A stretch of 64,000 nt of DNA from Amaricoccus macauensis_A (GCF_049800915.1 NZ_JBNAFY010000001.1:186001-250000), one strand, 5' to 3'; shown: positions 9,415 through 18,786, counted from the first letter of the stretch. The notes: generated by a model not told the origin, from the letters alone. Numbers and translations are program-made.

Positions 9415-9891
9415 TCAGGCCTCCGGCCCGGACATCTGCTTCGCGCTGAAGGTCTGTTCACCCAGGCGGTCAATCAGGCTGATCTGCTGATCGAGCCATT
9501 CCTTGTGACCTTCCTCGTCAAGAACGAGTTCCTCGAAGAGCGCGCGGGTTCCGATGTCGTTCTCCTCATAGGCCTGCTTGGCGGCCAAGGTGTAGAAGTT
9601 GATGGCCTCTTCCTCGTCGGCGACGTCGGCCTTGAACATTTCCAGGAGGGACTCGGACTTCTTGGGCTTCTTGTGGAAGTCGATTTCCGGTGTGCCTTCG
9701 AGAAACAGGATGCGCTCGATGAACTTGTCCGCGTGGCCAAGCTCTTCCTGCATCTCTTCGCGCATCTTGGCGGCGAGCAAGTCGAGACCCCAGTCGTCCA
9801 GCACATGAGCGTGCAGCTGATACTGGTGCGCTGCGGTCATTTCCATCTTCATGGCTTTCTGCAGGTTCTCGATCGTCTTGGCGTTGGACAT
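9415..9891 (-). CDS. bfr: Bacterioferritin (haem-ligand Met replaced by Leu)
   Basis: The 158-residue four-helix-bundle ferritin stores iron in a 24-subunit shell. Ferroxidase ligands are present: Glu17 in KMEMTAAHQY, Glu50 and His53 in MQEELGHADKF, Glu and His in LDEEGHKEWLD. At the position of the haem-binding Met52 of E. coli Bfr there is Leu51 (EELGHAD versus DEMKHAD). This subunit may therefore bind no haem, or act with a second Bfr subunit as in some heteropolymeric bacterioferritins. The ATG at 9891 has a GAAGGGA-type ribosome binding site; an upstream frame extension to 10017 is rejected. A hairpin terminator lies downstream. Confidence 0.93.
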   Translation of the reverse strand: MSNAKTIENLQKAMKMEMTAAHQYQLHAHVLDDWGLDLLAAKMREEMQEELGHADKFIERILFLEGTPEIDFHKKPKKSESLLEMFKADVADEEEAINFYTLAAKQAYEENDIGTRALFEELVLDEEGHKEWLDQQISLIDRLGEQTFSAKQMSGPEA

Positions 9892-9973
9892 CTTCGGTTT
9901 CCCTTCTCTCAAGCTACTGGGACCGCGAGCATCCGGATGACGCTTGCGGCCTGCCGGAACGGGTCCGGCGATA

Positions 9974-9991
9974 CATTCGAAGTAATGAATG
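9974..9991. promoter_or_regulatory. Possible operator upstream of bacterioferritin
   Basis: An interrupted palindrome CATTC-N8-GAATG lies about 80 bases upstream of the bfr start, in an otherwise AT-richer stretch. Iron-responsive regulators (Irr, RirA, Fur) commonly control bfr in alphaproteobacteria, but the site does not match any consensus well enough to assign a regulator. Confidence 0.25.
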
Positions 9992-10171
9992 CGTAATTCA
10001 CCCCCTCGATTCTTCAAGGGGGGAACTAGTGCAGGATTTTGTCGGGAAAAGGGCGATTGGCGGTATTCCGCGCCTCATTTGCGGGGCAGAAGCGGCCCGA
10101 ACGAGGCGTTTGCTCGCGTTGCGAAGGTCTCGCTCGCGATGCGATTTGTGCGTTGCATTGCGCCCGAAAAG

Positions 10172-12823
10172 CTACCCTGCCGCGGCCTTGGGATCGTCCT
10201 TGTCGTCCTCGATCAGTTCCGGGCCGTCATCCTTGGCAGCGGACTTTTTCGCCGGGGCCTTCTTCTTGGTCGCGGTCTTTTTCGCCGCCGTCTTCTTGGC
10301 TGCAGGCTTCTTCTTCGCCGGGGCCTTCTTCTTGGGTTTCTTGGCGTTGATGAGTTCGACCGCCTCTTCCAGCGTTACGGCATCCTTGTCGATGCTCTCA
10401 GGCAGCGTGGCGTTGGTCTTTTCCCATTTGACGTAAGGCCCGTAGCGGCCTTCGTAGACGCCGATCACGCCGCCGTCAGGGTGTTCGCCAAGCTCGCGGA
10501 TCGGCTTGGCTGCCGCGCGCCCGCCGCCGCGCGCGTTCTTCTGGGCGATGAGTTCCACCGCGCGGTTCATGCCGAGGGTCAGAACCTCTTCCGGATCCTT
10601 CAGAGACGCGTAGGTCTTGCCATGCTTGACGTAAGGTCCGAAGCGGCCAATGGCGGTTTCGACCTTCTCACCGTCCTCGGGGTGCATGCCGACGAGACGC
10701 GGCAGCGAGAGAAGCTCGAGTGCGCGCTTGAGATCCACGACGTCGGGGTCCATGCCCTTGGGAATGGAGGAGCGCTTGGGCTTCTTGTTTTCCTCGGTGA
10801 CCTCGCCGAGCTGGACATAGAGGCCGTAGGGTCCGCGGCGCATGGTGACCTTCTCGCCGTCGTCATTGTAGCCCAACAGCTTGCCATCGGGGCCGCCGAT
10901 ATCGGCATCCCCATCCGTGTCGCCCGAGAGGGGGCGTGTGTAGCGGCATTCGGGGTAGTTCGAGCAGCCGATGAAGGCGCCGCCCGAGCGTGCGGTGCGC
11001 AAGCTGAGCCGGCCATCCCCGCAGGACTTGCAGCGGCGCGGCTCCGGGTCCTCGGGGGTCGCCGGGAAGAGGTGGGGTTCGAGAACCTCGTTGATCTTCT
11101 CGAGCACTTCCGTGATGCGCAGCCCCTCGGTGGCGCCAAGCGCTTTCGAGAAGTCGGTCCAGAAGTTCGAGAGCAGATGCTTGTAATCCTCGTCGCCGGT
11201 GGTCACCCGGTCGAGGTCTTCCTCGAGGTTGGCGGTGAAGTTGTAGTCGAGATAGCGCCCGAAATAGTTTTCGAGGAAAGCGGTGACGAGCCGGCCCTTG
11301 TCCTCGGGGTAGAGGCGATTCTTCTCCTTGCGCACATAGGCGCGCTCCTGGATCGTCGAAACGATGGAAGCATACGTGGAGGGCCGGCCGATGCCGAGCT
11401 CTTCCATGCGCTTGACCAGCGTCGCCTCGGTGTAGCGTGGTGGCGGCTGGGTGAAGTGCTGTTCGGGGGTGACGCTCTTCTGCGGCGTGCGGTCGCCCTG
11501 GGCGATCTGCGGCAGGCGACGGTCGTCGTCGTTGTCCGCATCGAGATCCACGTCGTCGCGGCCCTCGAAATAGACCTTGAGGAAGCCATCGAATGTCACG
11601 ACCTGGCCGGTGGCGCGCAGGCCCACGACCTTGTCCGACGCGCCGATCTCGACCGTGGTGCGTTCGAAGCGCGCGGCCTCCATCTGGGAGGCGATGGAGC
11701 GTTTCCAGATCAGTTCGTAGAGCTTGTACTGGTCGGGCTCGAGCCGGCCGATGTCACCTGGTGCGCGGTTCATGTCCGTCGGGCGGATACACTCGTGCGC
11801 TTCCTGGGCGTTTTTCGCCTTGTTCTTGTACATGCGCGGCGATTTCGGCAGGTAGTTCTCGCCGTAGCGCGCCTTGATGGCGTCGCGCGCGGCCATCACG
11901 GCCTCGGGGGCCATGTCGATGCCGTCGGTTCGCATGTAGGTGATGAAGCCGGCTTCGTAGAGCCGCTGCGCCGTGCTCATGGTCTGGCGCGCGCCCATGC
12001 CGAACTTGCGGCTGGCCTCCTGCTGGAGCGTGGAGGTCATGAAGGGGGCTGCCGGATTGCGGGTCGCGGGCTTTGCCTCGACGGATGCCACGGAGAGGTC
12101 GCGCGCGCTGATCTTCGCCACCGCGTCCTTTGCAGCGGCTTCATCGGCGAGGTCGAACTTGTCGAGCTTCTTGCCATCGAGCGTGGTGAGCCGAGCCTCG
12201 AAGGTTTCGCCCCTGGGTGTTTCGAGGAGTGCCTTGACGGTCCAGTATTCGCGGGCCTTGAAGGCCTCGATTTCCATCTCGCGCTCGACGATGAGGCGCA
12301 GCGAGACCGACTGCACGCGGCCGGCCGATTTCGCGCCCGGAAGCTTGCGCCAGAGCACGGGGGAGAGCTTGAAGCCCACGAGGTAGTCGAGTGCACGGCG
12401 GGCGAGGTAGGCGTGGACCAGTTCCATGTCCACGTCGCGCGGATTTTCCATCGCGGTGGTCACGGCGGACTTGGTGATCGCGTTGAAGACGACGCGGGCG
12501 ACCTCGGTGTCCTTCTTGATCGCGCGGCGTTTGGTCAGCGCTTCCAGAAGATGCCAGGAAATCGCCTCGCCTTCGCGGTCGGGGTCGGTCGCGAGAATGA
12601 GCTTACCGTCATCCTTGAGCGCTTCCGCGATGGCGCGGACATGCTTCTGGCTCTCGGACGCGACCTCCCATTTCATCTCGAAATCGTGTTCGGGATCCAC
12701 GGAGCCGTCCTTGGGCGGCAGGTCGCGGACATGCCCGTAGGAGGCCAGAACCGTGTAGTCGGACCCGAGATACTTGTTGATTGTCTTTGCCTTGGCAGGC
12801 GACTCGACGACGACAACGGCCAT
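10172..12823 (-). CDS. topA: DNA topoisomerase I
   Basis: TopA relaxes negative supercoils by a transient 5'-phosphotyrosine link. The 883-residue protein opens with the Toprim domain (VVVESPAKAKTINKYLG, acidic triad around DPDREGEAISWH) and has the active-site Tyr296 in FITYMRTDG. One four-Cys zinc ribbon follows at about residue 600 (CKSCGDG and CSNYPEC), then repeated GRFGPYVKHGKTYASL-type modules. The tail of about 50 residues is rich in Lys, Ala and Pro, a common DNA-binding extension in this group. Transcribed right to left, downstream of dprA. Confidence 0.97.
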   Translation of the reverse strand: MAVVVVESPAKAKTINKYLGSDYTVLASYGHVRDLPPKDGSVDPEHDFEMKWEVASESQKHVRAIAEALKDDGKLILATDPDREGEAISWHLLEALTKRRAIKKDTEVARVVFNAITKSAVTTAMENPRDVDMELVHAYLARRALDYLVGFKLSPVLWRKLPGAKSAGRVQSVSLRLIVEREMEIEAFKAREYWTVKALLETPRGETFEARLTTLDGKKLDKFDLADEAAAKDAVAKISARDLSVASVEAKPATRNPAAPFMTSTLQQEASRKFGMGARQTMSTAQRLYEAGFITYMRTDGIDMAPEAVMAARDAIKARYGENYLPKSPRMYKNKAKNAQEAHECIRPTDMNRAPGDIGRLEPDQYKLYELIWKRSIASQMEAARFERTTVEIGASDKVVGLRATGQVVTFDGFLKVYFEGRDDVDLDADNDDDRRLPQIAQGDRTPQKSVTPEQHFTQPPPRYTEATLVKRMEELGIGRPSTYASIVSTIQERAYVRKEKNRLYPEDKGRLVTAFLENYFGRYLDYNFTANLEEDLDRVTTGDEDYKHLLSNFWTDFSKALGATEGLRITEVLEKINEVLEPHLFPATPEDPEPRRCKSCGDGRLSLRTARSGGAFIGCSNYPECRYTRPLSGDTDGDADIGGPDGKLLGYNDDGEKVTMRRGPYGLYVQLGEVTEENKKPKRSSIPKGMDPDVVDLKRALELLSLPRLVGMHPEDGEKVETAIGRFGPYVKHGKTYASLKDPEEVLTLGMNRAVELIAQKNARGGGRAAAKPIRELGEHPDGGVIGVYEGRYGPYVKWEKTNATLPESIDKDAVTLEEAVELINAKKPKKKAPAKKKPAAKKTAAKKTATKKKAPAKKSAAKDDGPELIEDDKDDPKAAAG

Positions 12824-12977
12824 TAAACATCTCCCGCCCCGCCCAAAAACCCCGGCGGGGGCCGGGCGGTTACATGCGGGCCGGGGCGGGGCTTGTCAAC
12901 CGGAAGGCGGAAGCGCGGGCTCGAATCTGCCGGGTGGTGGCGCTGCCTTTCGCGGTTCGACGACTGGTTGACCCGGC

Positions 12978-14153
12978 TCATGCGAGGCTGATGAGGCCGC
13001 CGGGATGGCGTCGGATGAGGCCCGAAAGCTCGAGATCGGTCAGTTCGGCCGCAAGGCGCGCGGCACTCTGGCCCAGCTCGCGGGCAAGCGCGTGTTCCGG
13101 GATCGGCACTGGCCCCAGCAGCGTGAGGATGCCGGCGGGCTCGGGCGGGGTGGAGGGTGCGGCCTTCGGGGGCGATTGGGGGCTTTCGATGCTGCGGGGG
13201 ACCGTCTTCTCCGGTTCGGCCGAAGGGGTGTAGCGGGGTGACGCAGGCGCGCCCTGGGCCAGCGTTTCGGCGACATCCTCGCCCGACCGGACGAGAACTG
13301 CTCCGTCGCGGATGAGCTGGTTGCAGCCGCCCGCGCGCGGGTCGAGCGGGCTTCCCGGAACGGCCATGACTTCGCGGCCTTGGTCGAGCGCATTGCGCGC
13401 CGTGATGAGGCTCCCGGAGCGCAGGGCGCCCTCGATCACGACGATGCCCTGTGCGATGCCGGAGATGATGCGGTTGCGGCGTGGAAAATCCTTGGCGCGC
13501 GGCTCGTGGCCCATGGGCATTTCGCTGAGGCGGAGGCCGCTTTCGGGGATCTGGCGTGCAAGCTCGGCGTTGCTGGGCGGGTAGATCGTGTCGACGCCGC
13601 CGGCCTGGACCGCGATCGTGCCGGTCTCGAGCGCTGCGCGGTGCGCGGCGGCGTCCACGCCACGCGCCAGCCCCGAGACGATGCCGTAGCCGATCTGGCC
13701 CAATTCGCTTGCGAGCCGGGCTGCCATGCGACATCCGAGTGCGGAGGCGTTGCGTGCGCCCACGAGGCCCACCTGCGGCTGGTTCAGCAGTTGCGGGTTG
13801 CCGATGGCCCAGAGTAGCGGCGGCGCGTCGGATATGGTGGCGAGGAGCGCAGGGTAGTCTTCGGCCCCAAGGAGCAGGGGGAAGGCACTTGCTTCCATTG
13901 CGGCTTCCCATTCCGTTTCCACGCTGGAACGGCTGGCCAGCGCATAGTAACGGCTGCCAGACCGGGCGGCGATTTCGGGCAGCGCCTCTAGCGCCGCGCT
14001 CGCCGATCCATGGGCGCGGATCAGCCGGATGAAGGTTGTGGGGCCAACGCGGGGCGAGCGGAAGAGTTGCAACCAGTCGAGCCGTCCTTCTTCCGAGCGG
14101 GGAAGGGCTTCGGTCGGGATCTTGCCCGAACTGGGCTCGGCATGGTCGGGCAT
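12978..14153 (-). CDS. dprA: DNA-processing protein DprA
   Basis: DprA binds incoming single-stranded DNA and loads RecA during natural transformation. The 391-residue protein has an N-terminal helical (SAM-like) region, a Rossmann-fold core (about 95-300) with VGLVGARNASALGCRMAARL, SGLARGVDAAAHRAAL and SGSLITARNALDQGREV, and a C-terminal winged helix (about 330-391). It lies 154 bases upstream of topA in the same direction, the common alphaproteobacterial order. Competence has been reported rarely in this group; the gene is conserved regardless. Confidence 0.95.
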   Translation of the reverse strand: MPDHAEPSSGKIPTEALPRSEEGRLDWLQLFRSPRVGPTTFIRLIRAHGSASAALEALPEIAARSGSRYYALASRSSVETEWEAAMEASAFPLLLGAEDYPALLATISDAPPLLWAIGNPQLLNQPQVGLVGARNASALGCRMAARLASELGQIGYGIVSGLARGVDAAAHRAALETGTIAVQAGGVDTIYPPSNAELARQIPESGLRLSEMPMGHEPRAKDFPRRNRIISGIAQGIVVIEGALRSGSLITARNALDQGREVMAVPGSPLDPRAGGCNQLIRDGAVLVRSGEDVAETLAQGAPASPRYTPSAEPEKTVPRSIESPQSPPKAAPSTPPEPAGILTLLGPVPIPEHALARELGQSAARLAAELTDLELSGLIRRHPGGLISLA

Positions 14154-14535
14154 CGGTGTGGCTCCGGGGTTCGGCTTTCCCCTGCCATCGGTGCGTTAAC
14201 ACCCTGTGAACGTGAGCGCGTGGCGTTGCCTGCGGAGTGCGCGGGGAGGGCGGCCAAATGGCAAAAAGGCCATCGGCATTCGAACTGTCGTAATGTGACG
14301 CATCTCCTCGAACGGGGTCGGTTTCGTCCCGGTCGGGCAGACGCAATCAATCCGAGACATGGCAGTTTGGTCTGGTCGGCGGCGGGTTGTTCCGGTCTTG
14401 CCGCGGTGGCCGGGAGCTTGCCCGCGCGCAGCCGTGCGCCGCCCAAAAAGGGGGCGCGCGGTTCGGGGCAGGCAGAAATTCCCGACCGGAATACCGGCAT
14501 TTGGCCGCGCCAGGGCGTATCGAGAGGAAACAGGT
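14154..14535. other. Intergenic region between divergent dprA and a predicted secreted-type gene
   Basis: About 380 bases without a supported gene. Start regions of two divergent genes face each other here. A GC-rich stretch near 14425-14465 can fold (GCGCGC segments around an AAAAA loop), but I see no clear promoter, tRNA or repeat. The open frame running into 14543 has no start signal, so I leave it out. Confidence 0.5.
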
Positions 14536-15360
14536 TTGGCTGAAGAAGTTACGACGGGTGCAACGCTCACCTTCATGAACGACGGCGACGGGATCACAAT
14601 CGATCCGGCAACGGGTGCCGTGAACATCTTGTCCGGTGCCGAGCGCAGCAGCATCGGGGTGAAGGTCAGCTTCCAGGCGACCGAAGACGCGGAAGCGCAG
14701 GAATTCATGGTCGCCATCACCGATCTCACGGCTGCCAAATCCGCGCTGACCAGTTTCGACGACGAGGCGTCCCTCGCGACCATGAACTATCTGGGCTATC
14801 TCGCGCCGGAATGGACCCTGGTGACGGAGGGCGAGCACACGTTCGGCCGGCTCATCCCCGACAGCAATTCGCGCGCCCACGGTGACTGGTCGCGCGCGAT
14901 GGGTGACGGGCTCTACCGCTGCCTCGTGCGCTGGGCCTGGGATGACCTGGAATACAGCCTCGACCGGCGATTCAGCTTCGGCGCGCGCGTGGCCAAGGTC
15001 GGCGCGGATTGGTTTGGCATCCGGGTCGATGCCTATGAGAATTCGATCGGTGAGCGGAAGCTGCACCTGCGCGAATACACCGGCGAGAAGGGCAAGACCG
15101 TTGCGCTCGCGACCGCGGAAGTCGGCTGGGAGCACGGTGAATGGCAGTGGTTCGAGGTCGAGGTTCTCGGTGATACGGTCAAGGCCCGGCTCTACCCGGA
15201 GACGTCTTCTGCTCCCGACTGGCAGGTCACGGCCACCACCAGCCAGGGCGAGCTTTCCGAACTTGAATCGGGCGCGTTCGGACCCGGCGGTTTCCCGGCA
15301 CTGAACGAAAGCCCGGTGATCGACGTGCGCGAGATCTCCTACGAGCCGGTCATTCACTAG
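14536..15360 (+). CDS. Hypothetical protein, Ig-like start followed by a LamG/DUF1080-like beta-sandwich
   Basis: A 274-residue protein I do not recognise by name. The first ~60 residues (GDGITIDPATGAVNILSG, then ATEDAEAQEFMVAITDL) resemble Ig/cadherin-like repeats of surface proteins. The rest alternates aromatic and charged strands (HTFGRLIPDSNSRAHGDWSR, WQWFEVEVLGDTVKARLYPE), as in concanavalin-type carbohydrate-binding jelly rolls. The chosen start is the TTG at 14536, with AGAGGAAA just upstream; no signal peptide follows it. It is terminated by a strong hairpin at 15417. The role is unknown; carbohydrate binding is an inference from fold-like pattern only. Confidence 0.65.
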   Translation: MAEEVTTGATLTFMNDGDGITIDPATGAVNILSGAERSSIGVKVSFQATEDAEAQEFMVAITDLTAAKSALTSFDDEASLATMNYLGYLAPEWTLVTEGEHTFGRLIPDSNSRAHGDWSRAMGDGLYRCLVRWAWDDLEYSLDRRFSFGARVAKVGADWFGIRVDAYENSIGERKLHLREYTGEKGKTVALATAEVGWEHGEWQWFEVEVLGDTVKARLYPETSSAPDWQVTATTSQGELSELESGAFGPGGFPALNESPVIDVREISYEPVIH

Positions 15361-15416
15361 AGACGGCCCTGCCGTCCAAGGCTGGAGGTTGAATTTCGGG
15401 AGTATCCGGTGCAGCG

Positions 15417-15461
15417 AAGGGTGCGGCGTTCAATGGACGCTGCACCCTTCTTGCGTTTTTT
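15417..15461 (+). terminator. Rho-independent terminator
   Basis: A 12-bp stem with one mismatch (AAGGGTGCGGCG paired with CGCTGCACCCTT), loop of 9 bases, followed by CTTGCG and a run of Ts ending at 15461. It lies 57 bases after the unknown beta-sandwich gene and just before the carboxypeptidase ribosome binding site. Confidence 0.8.
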
Positions 15462-15488
15462 CCGATTGCTGCCAACTGGAGACCCGGA

Positions 15489-16982
15489 TTGCTCGATACC
15501 TCGCCCGCCTATGCCGACCTGATGCGTCATTTCCGGCGCATGGCCGCCCTTGAACATGTTCTGGGATTGCTGAACTGGGACCAGGAGACCCAGATGCCGC
15601 CGAAGGGCGGGGATATCCGGGTCGAGGAAGTCGGAGCGGTGGCAGCAGCGCACCATGCCGCGCTCTGCGACCCGAGGATCGAGGACTGGGCGGCGTCCTG
15701 CGGCGCGGCGGAACCGGGCAGCTGGGCGGAGGCGCATGTGGCAGAGGCCCTGCGGCTTCACCGCCGGGCCGTGCGGCTTCCTGCAACGCTGGCCGAGGAC
15801 CTCGCGCGGCAATCGGCCCGTGCCCAGATGATCTGGGAAAAGGCGCGGCCCACGTCCGATCTAGGGGTTTTCCTGCCCGAGCTTGGCAAGCTCGTGGCGC
15901 TGAAGCGGCAGGAGGCGGAGTGCCTGCGCGAAAGTGACCAGCCCGCCTATGACGCGCTGCTGGCCGAGTTCGAGCCGGGTGCCTCATCTGCGGAGATCGA
16001 AGCGGTTTTCACCCGGCTGCGGGCGGCGCTCGTATCGCTTCGGGCCCGGATCGAGGCGGCAGGCGGTGCATCGGGCGAACTTTCGGGGTCATTCCCGGCA
16101 GAGCAACAATTGGCCCTGGCTCACCGTGTCGCCGGGCTCTTCGGCTACGATTGGGCAGCAGGGCGGCTCGATCTCGCCGTCCATCCGTCAAGTTCGGGAA
16201 CGGGGGGCGATGTCAGGATCACCACGCGGATCGACGAGGCCAATCCGCAGGACTGTTTCTATTCCACGATCCACGAGGTAGGTCACGCCGTCTACGAACA
16301 GGGGTTGGATCCGGAGCAACTGCTTCTGCCCGCGGGCGGCCATGCCTCGATGGGCGTGCACGAATCACAATCGCGACTGTTCGAGAACCAGCTTGGGCGC
16401 AGCCGCGCGTTCTGCGAGTGGCTCTATCCCGCCATGACTGCAACTTTCGGCGAAACGGGACTGAGCAGCCCGGAAGCGCTTTACCGGGCGGTCAATGCGG
16501 TGCGGACCGGCTTCATCCGCACCGAGGCCGACGAGGTGCATTACAACCTCCACATCATGATGCGCTTCGACCTGGAACGGGACCTGATTTCAGGTGCGCT
16601 GGACGTTTCGGATCTTCCTGAGGCGTGGAATTCCCGCTTCGAGGCGGATTTCGGCATGAAGGTGCCTGATGCGGCGCGGGGCTGCATGCAGGACGTGCAT
16701 TGGTCCGCCGGGCTCTTCGGATATTTTCCGACCTACGCGCTGGGCAACATCTATGCGGGAGAGCTTCACGCGGCCCTGAGGCGAGACATGCCTGATCTCG
16801 ATACCGCGCTCGGCGCGGGTGAGATCGGTGGGGTGCGCGACTGGCTCGGGGCCCGCATCCATCGCTTGGGCCGAAAGCACGCACCGGCCGCTCTCATCGC
16901 GGCGGCCTGCGGAGCCGAACCCAGCGAGGGTGCGCTGCTGGGCTATCTCGAAGAGAAATACTGGGCGCTCTATGGAGTTTGA
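15489..16982 (+). CDS. Carboxypeptidase M32 (Taq family)
   Basis: This 497-residue cytoplasmic zinc metallocarboxypeptidase removes C-terminal residues from peptides. The zinc motif H262-EVGH is in TIHEVGHAVYEQG. The family motifs DVRITTR, GVHESQSRLFEN, IRTEADEVHYNLH and GCMQDVHWSAGLFGY are all present. The conserved HPF motif reads HPS here (AVHPSSSG), a deviation that could affect substrate contacts. Start: TTG at 15489 with TGGAGA seven bases upstream; the length suits the family. It stands alone downstream of a terminator. Confidence 0.94.
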   Translation: MLDTSPAYADLMRHFRRMAALEHVLGLLNWDQETQMPPKGGDIRVEEVGAVAAAHHAALCDPRIEDWAASCGAAEPGSWAEAHVAEALRLHRRAVRLPATLAEDLARQSARAQMIWEKARPTSDLGVFLPELGKLVALKRQEAECLRESDQPAYDALLAEFEPGASSAEIEAVFTRLRAALVSLRARIEAAGGASGELSGSFPAEQQLALAHRVAGLFGYDWAAGRLDLAVHPSSSGTGGDVRITTRIDEANPQDCFYSTIHEVGHAVYEQGLDPEQLLLPAGGHASMGVHESQSRLFENQLGRSRAFCEWLYPAMTATFGETGLSSPEALYRAVNAVRTGFIRTEADEVHYNLHIMMRFDLERDLISGALDVSDLPEAWNSRFEADFGMKVPDAARGCMQDVHWSAGLFGYFPTYALGNIYAGELHAALRRDMPDLDTALGAGEIGGVRDWLGARIHRLGRKHAPAALIAAACGAEPSEGALLGYLEEKYWALYGV

Positions 16983-17115
16983 CCCCGGGTCGAGTTAATA
17001 GGAAGCAAATTCAGAGATTTAGGCGCATTTTCCGAACCGCTCTCAACCGGTTCTTCAACCCCCTTGGCGAAACTGTCTGCACGGGGGGCGGGGCACGAGG
17101 ATGAGGGGGACGGTA

Positions 17116-17652
17116 ATGGCTTATCCTGTCAGTGGCGGTCTGACGCCAGAGTTTGCATATGATTTTCACCCGGTCTTTCCGGCCCGGCTCTTTGAACTGC
17201 GCGACATTCGCGCCGTGCTGAAAGAGGCCGGTGTCGCTCTTGACAGCAAGGAGAACCGGATGCCGGTCTTCCGGCACGGTGCCGCGCGGCTCGCCTTCGC
17301 GGAAGCGGCCGATCGGGTGAAGGAAGCGATGTGGAACGCGGGTTGGGGCCTCAATGCCGAATTCGGGGATGAGGACGGAAGCGAGGACAATCGCGCCGAG
17401 AGGTTGGCTGCCCGGATCCGCGAGAAGATCGCAGCCGAACGCGCGGGCCTCATTTCGCATCGCGCAATGCTCCATGGAATCAAGCAGCTTCATCGCTTCG
17501 AGGGCGAACGCATGAAGGGCCGAATGATCGATCCGGGGGCCCTGCGGGACCATGAGGGAGAGAGCCGCACCGGATCGACCACCCTCAAACCGCTGGACAT
17601 CTGGCGGGCGCAGGTGCTGATCAACAGCGCCGATCAGGCGCACTGCCAGTAG
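17116..17652 (+). CDS. Hypothetical protein, helical, 178 residues
   Basis: I do not recognise this protein. The ATG at 17116 is preceded by GAGGGGGACGGTA, a good ribosome binding site. The protein is soluble, without signal peptide, with a charged helical middle (FAEAADRVKEAMWNAGWGL, RLAARIREKIAAERAGL) and an end containing HRFEGERMKGRMIDPG and LDIWRAQVLINSAD. Codon use matches its neighbours, so it is probably real. The ~118 bases before it separate it from the carboxypeptidase gene. No functional clue from neighbours. Confidence 0.7.
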   Translation: MAYPVSGGLTPEFAYDFHPVFPARLFELRDIRAVLKEAGVALDSKENRMPVFRHGAARLAFAEAADRVKEAMWNAGWGLNAEFGDEDGSEDNRAERLAARIREKIAAERAGLISHRAMLHGIKQLHRFEGERMKGRMIDPGALRDHEGESRTGSTTLKPLDIWRAQVLINSADQAHCQ

Positions 17653-17781
17653 CGAGCAGGCGACTGCGTGGGGGGGGGCGCAGTGTTCATGCGAGGCCTC
17701 ATCCAGTTCATCCGAAAGGCTTGAGGCTCGCCCGAGAGCCCTCTACCAATGCTGCGGAACGTGGCAGGTGCGGGGCAGGGC

Positions 17782-18786
17782 ATGGAAAAGCGCAGGCTTG
17801 GAGCGGGTGGGCCGATGGTGTCGCCGATCGGTATCGGCGCGATGTCCTTCGCGGGCGTCTATGGCAATGCGACAGAGGACGCCGCCCACGCCATCCTCGA
17901 CGCGGCGCTGGAGCTTGGCATCGACCATATCGACACGTCGAACGTCTACGGCATGGGCCGGTCCGAGGAGATAATCGGTCGGTTTCTCGCGCGCCATGGC
18001 GGAGCGGCGCAGGAGGTCTTCAGGATTGCCACCAAGGCCGGGATCACGTCCGACCCGGAAACCGGGCAGCGGTGCTTCGACAACGCCCCAGAACATCTCG
18101 AGGCGGAGATCGACGGCAGCCTGAAGCGCCTGGGGCTCGACCGCGTCGATCTTTTCTACGTGCATCGCTGGGACCGGCGCATTCCGATCGAGGAGGTGAC
18201 GGGCACACTCGTGCGGCTGATGGAGAAGGGCAAGATCCGATCCTTCGGGTTTTCCGAGATTGCACCCTCGAGCCTGCGTGATGCGGCGGCGGTGCATCCG
18301 GTTGCGGCGGTTCAGTCGGAATACTCGCTTTCGACACGCGCGCCGGAACTGGGGCTGGTGCAGGAATGCGCCCGGCTCGGAACGGCGCTGGTGGCATTCT
18401 GTCCGGTGGGCCGCGGGTTGCTGACCGATACGCCGCCGGCGCCGGAAAGGATTGCCGCATCAGGATTTCTTGCGGGGAATCCGAGGTTTGTCGAACCTTC
18501 CTACAGCAAGAACATCGCTGCGACGGACGAATTTCGGACCCTCGCGGCCGATCTCGGGGTGCCAACGGCCGCGCTCTCCATCGCCTGGCTGCTCTCCCGC
18601 GGCGAGGGTGTCATTCCGATCCCCGGCACGCGGTCGGTGGCGCATCTGAAGGAGCTGGCCGCCGGGGCGGATCTCAGGCTTTCGGACGGGGATCTCGCCC
18701 GGATCGAGGAGGTTCTGCCGGCGGGTTGGGCCCATGGCGATCGCTACACGGATGAGCAGTGGATCGGCGTGGCGCGTTATAGCTGA
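17782..18786 (+). CDS. Aldo/keto reductase
   Basis: A 334-residue NADPH-dependent (beta/alpha)8 reductase of the AKR superfamily, close to the YghZ/Tas-like group. Catalytic residues are visible: Asp and Tyr in HIDTSNVYGMG, Lys in FRIATKAG, His in DLFYVHRWD. The cofactor segment IPGTRSVAHLKELAAG is near the C terminus. The physiological substrate is not predictable. I chose the ATG at 17782, where the family-typical MEKRRLG begins; an ATG at 17749 would add 11 residues. A bidirectional hairpin follows the stop. Confidence 0.92.
   Translation: MEKRRLGAGGPMVSPIGIGAMSFAGVYGNATEDAAHAILDAALELGIDHIDTSNVYGMGRSEEIIGRFLARHGGAAQEVFRIATKAGITSDPETGQRCFDNAPEHLEAEIDGSLKRLGLDRVDLFYVHRWDRRIPIEEVTGTLVRLMEKGKIRSFGFSEIAPSSLRDAAAVHPVAAVQSEYSLSTRAPELGLVQECARLGTALVAFCPVGRGLLTDTPPAPERIAASGFLAGNPRFVEPSYSKNIAATDEFRTLAADLGVPTAALSIAWLLSRGEGVIPIPGTRSVAHLKELAAGADLRLSDGDLARIEEVLPAGWAHGDRYTDEQWIGVARYS

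Noticed and set aside
9989..12826. Long plus-strand open frame antisense to topA
   Set aside because: It mirrors the topA coding frame in GC-rich DNA; the product has no recognisable domain and topA is certain on the other strand.
14010..14543. Open frame ending just before the beta-sandwich gene, with a lipoprotein-like stretch
   Set aside because: No start signal or ribosome binding site; the first part is antisense to dprA. Coding status not supported.
17670..17678. Run of nine G as phase-variation tract
   Set aside because: It lies between genes, not in a coding frame or obvious promoter spacing, and alone gives no support for switching.
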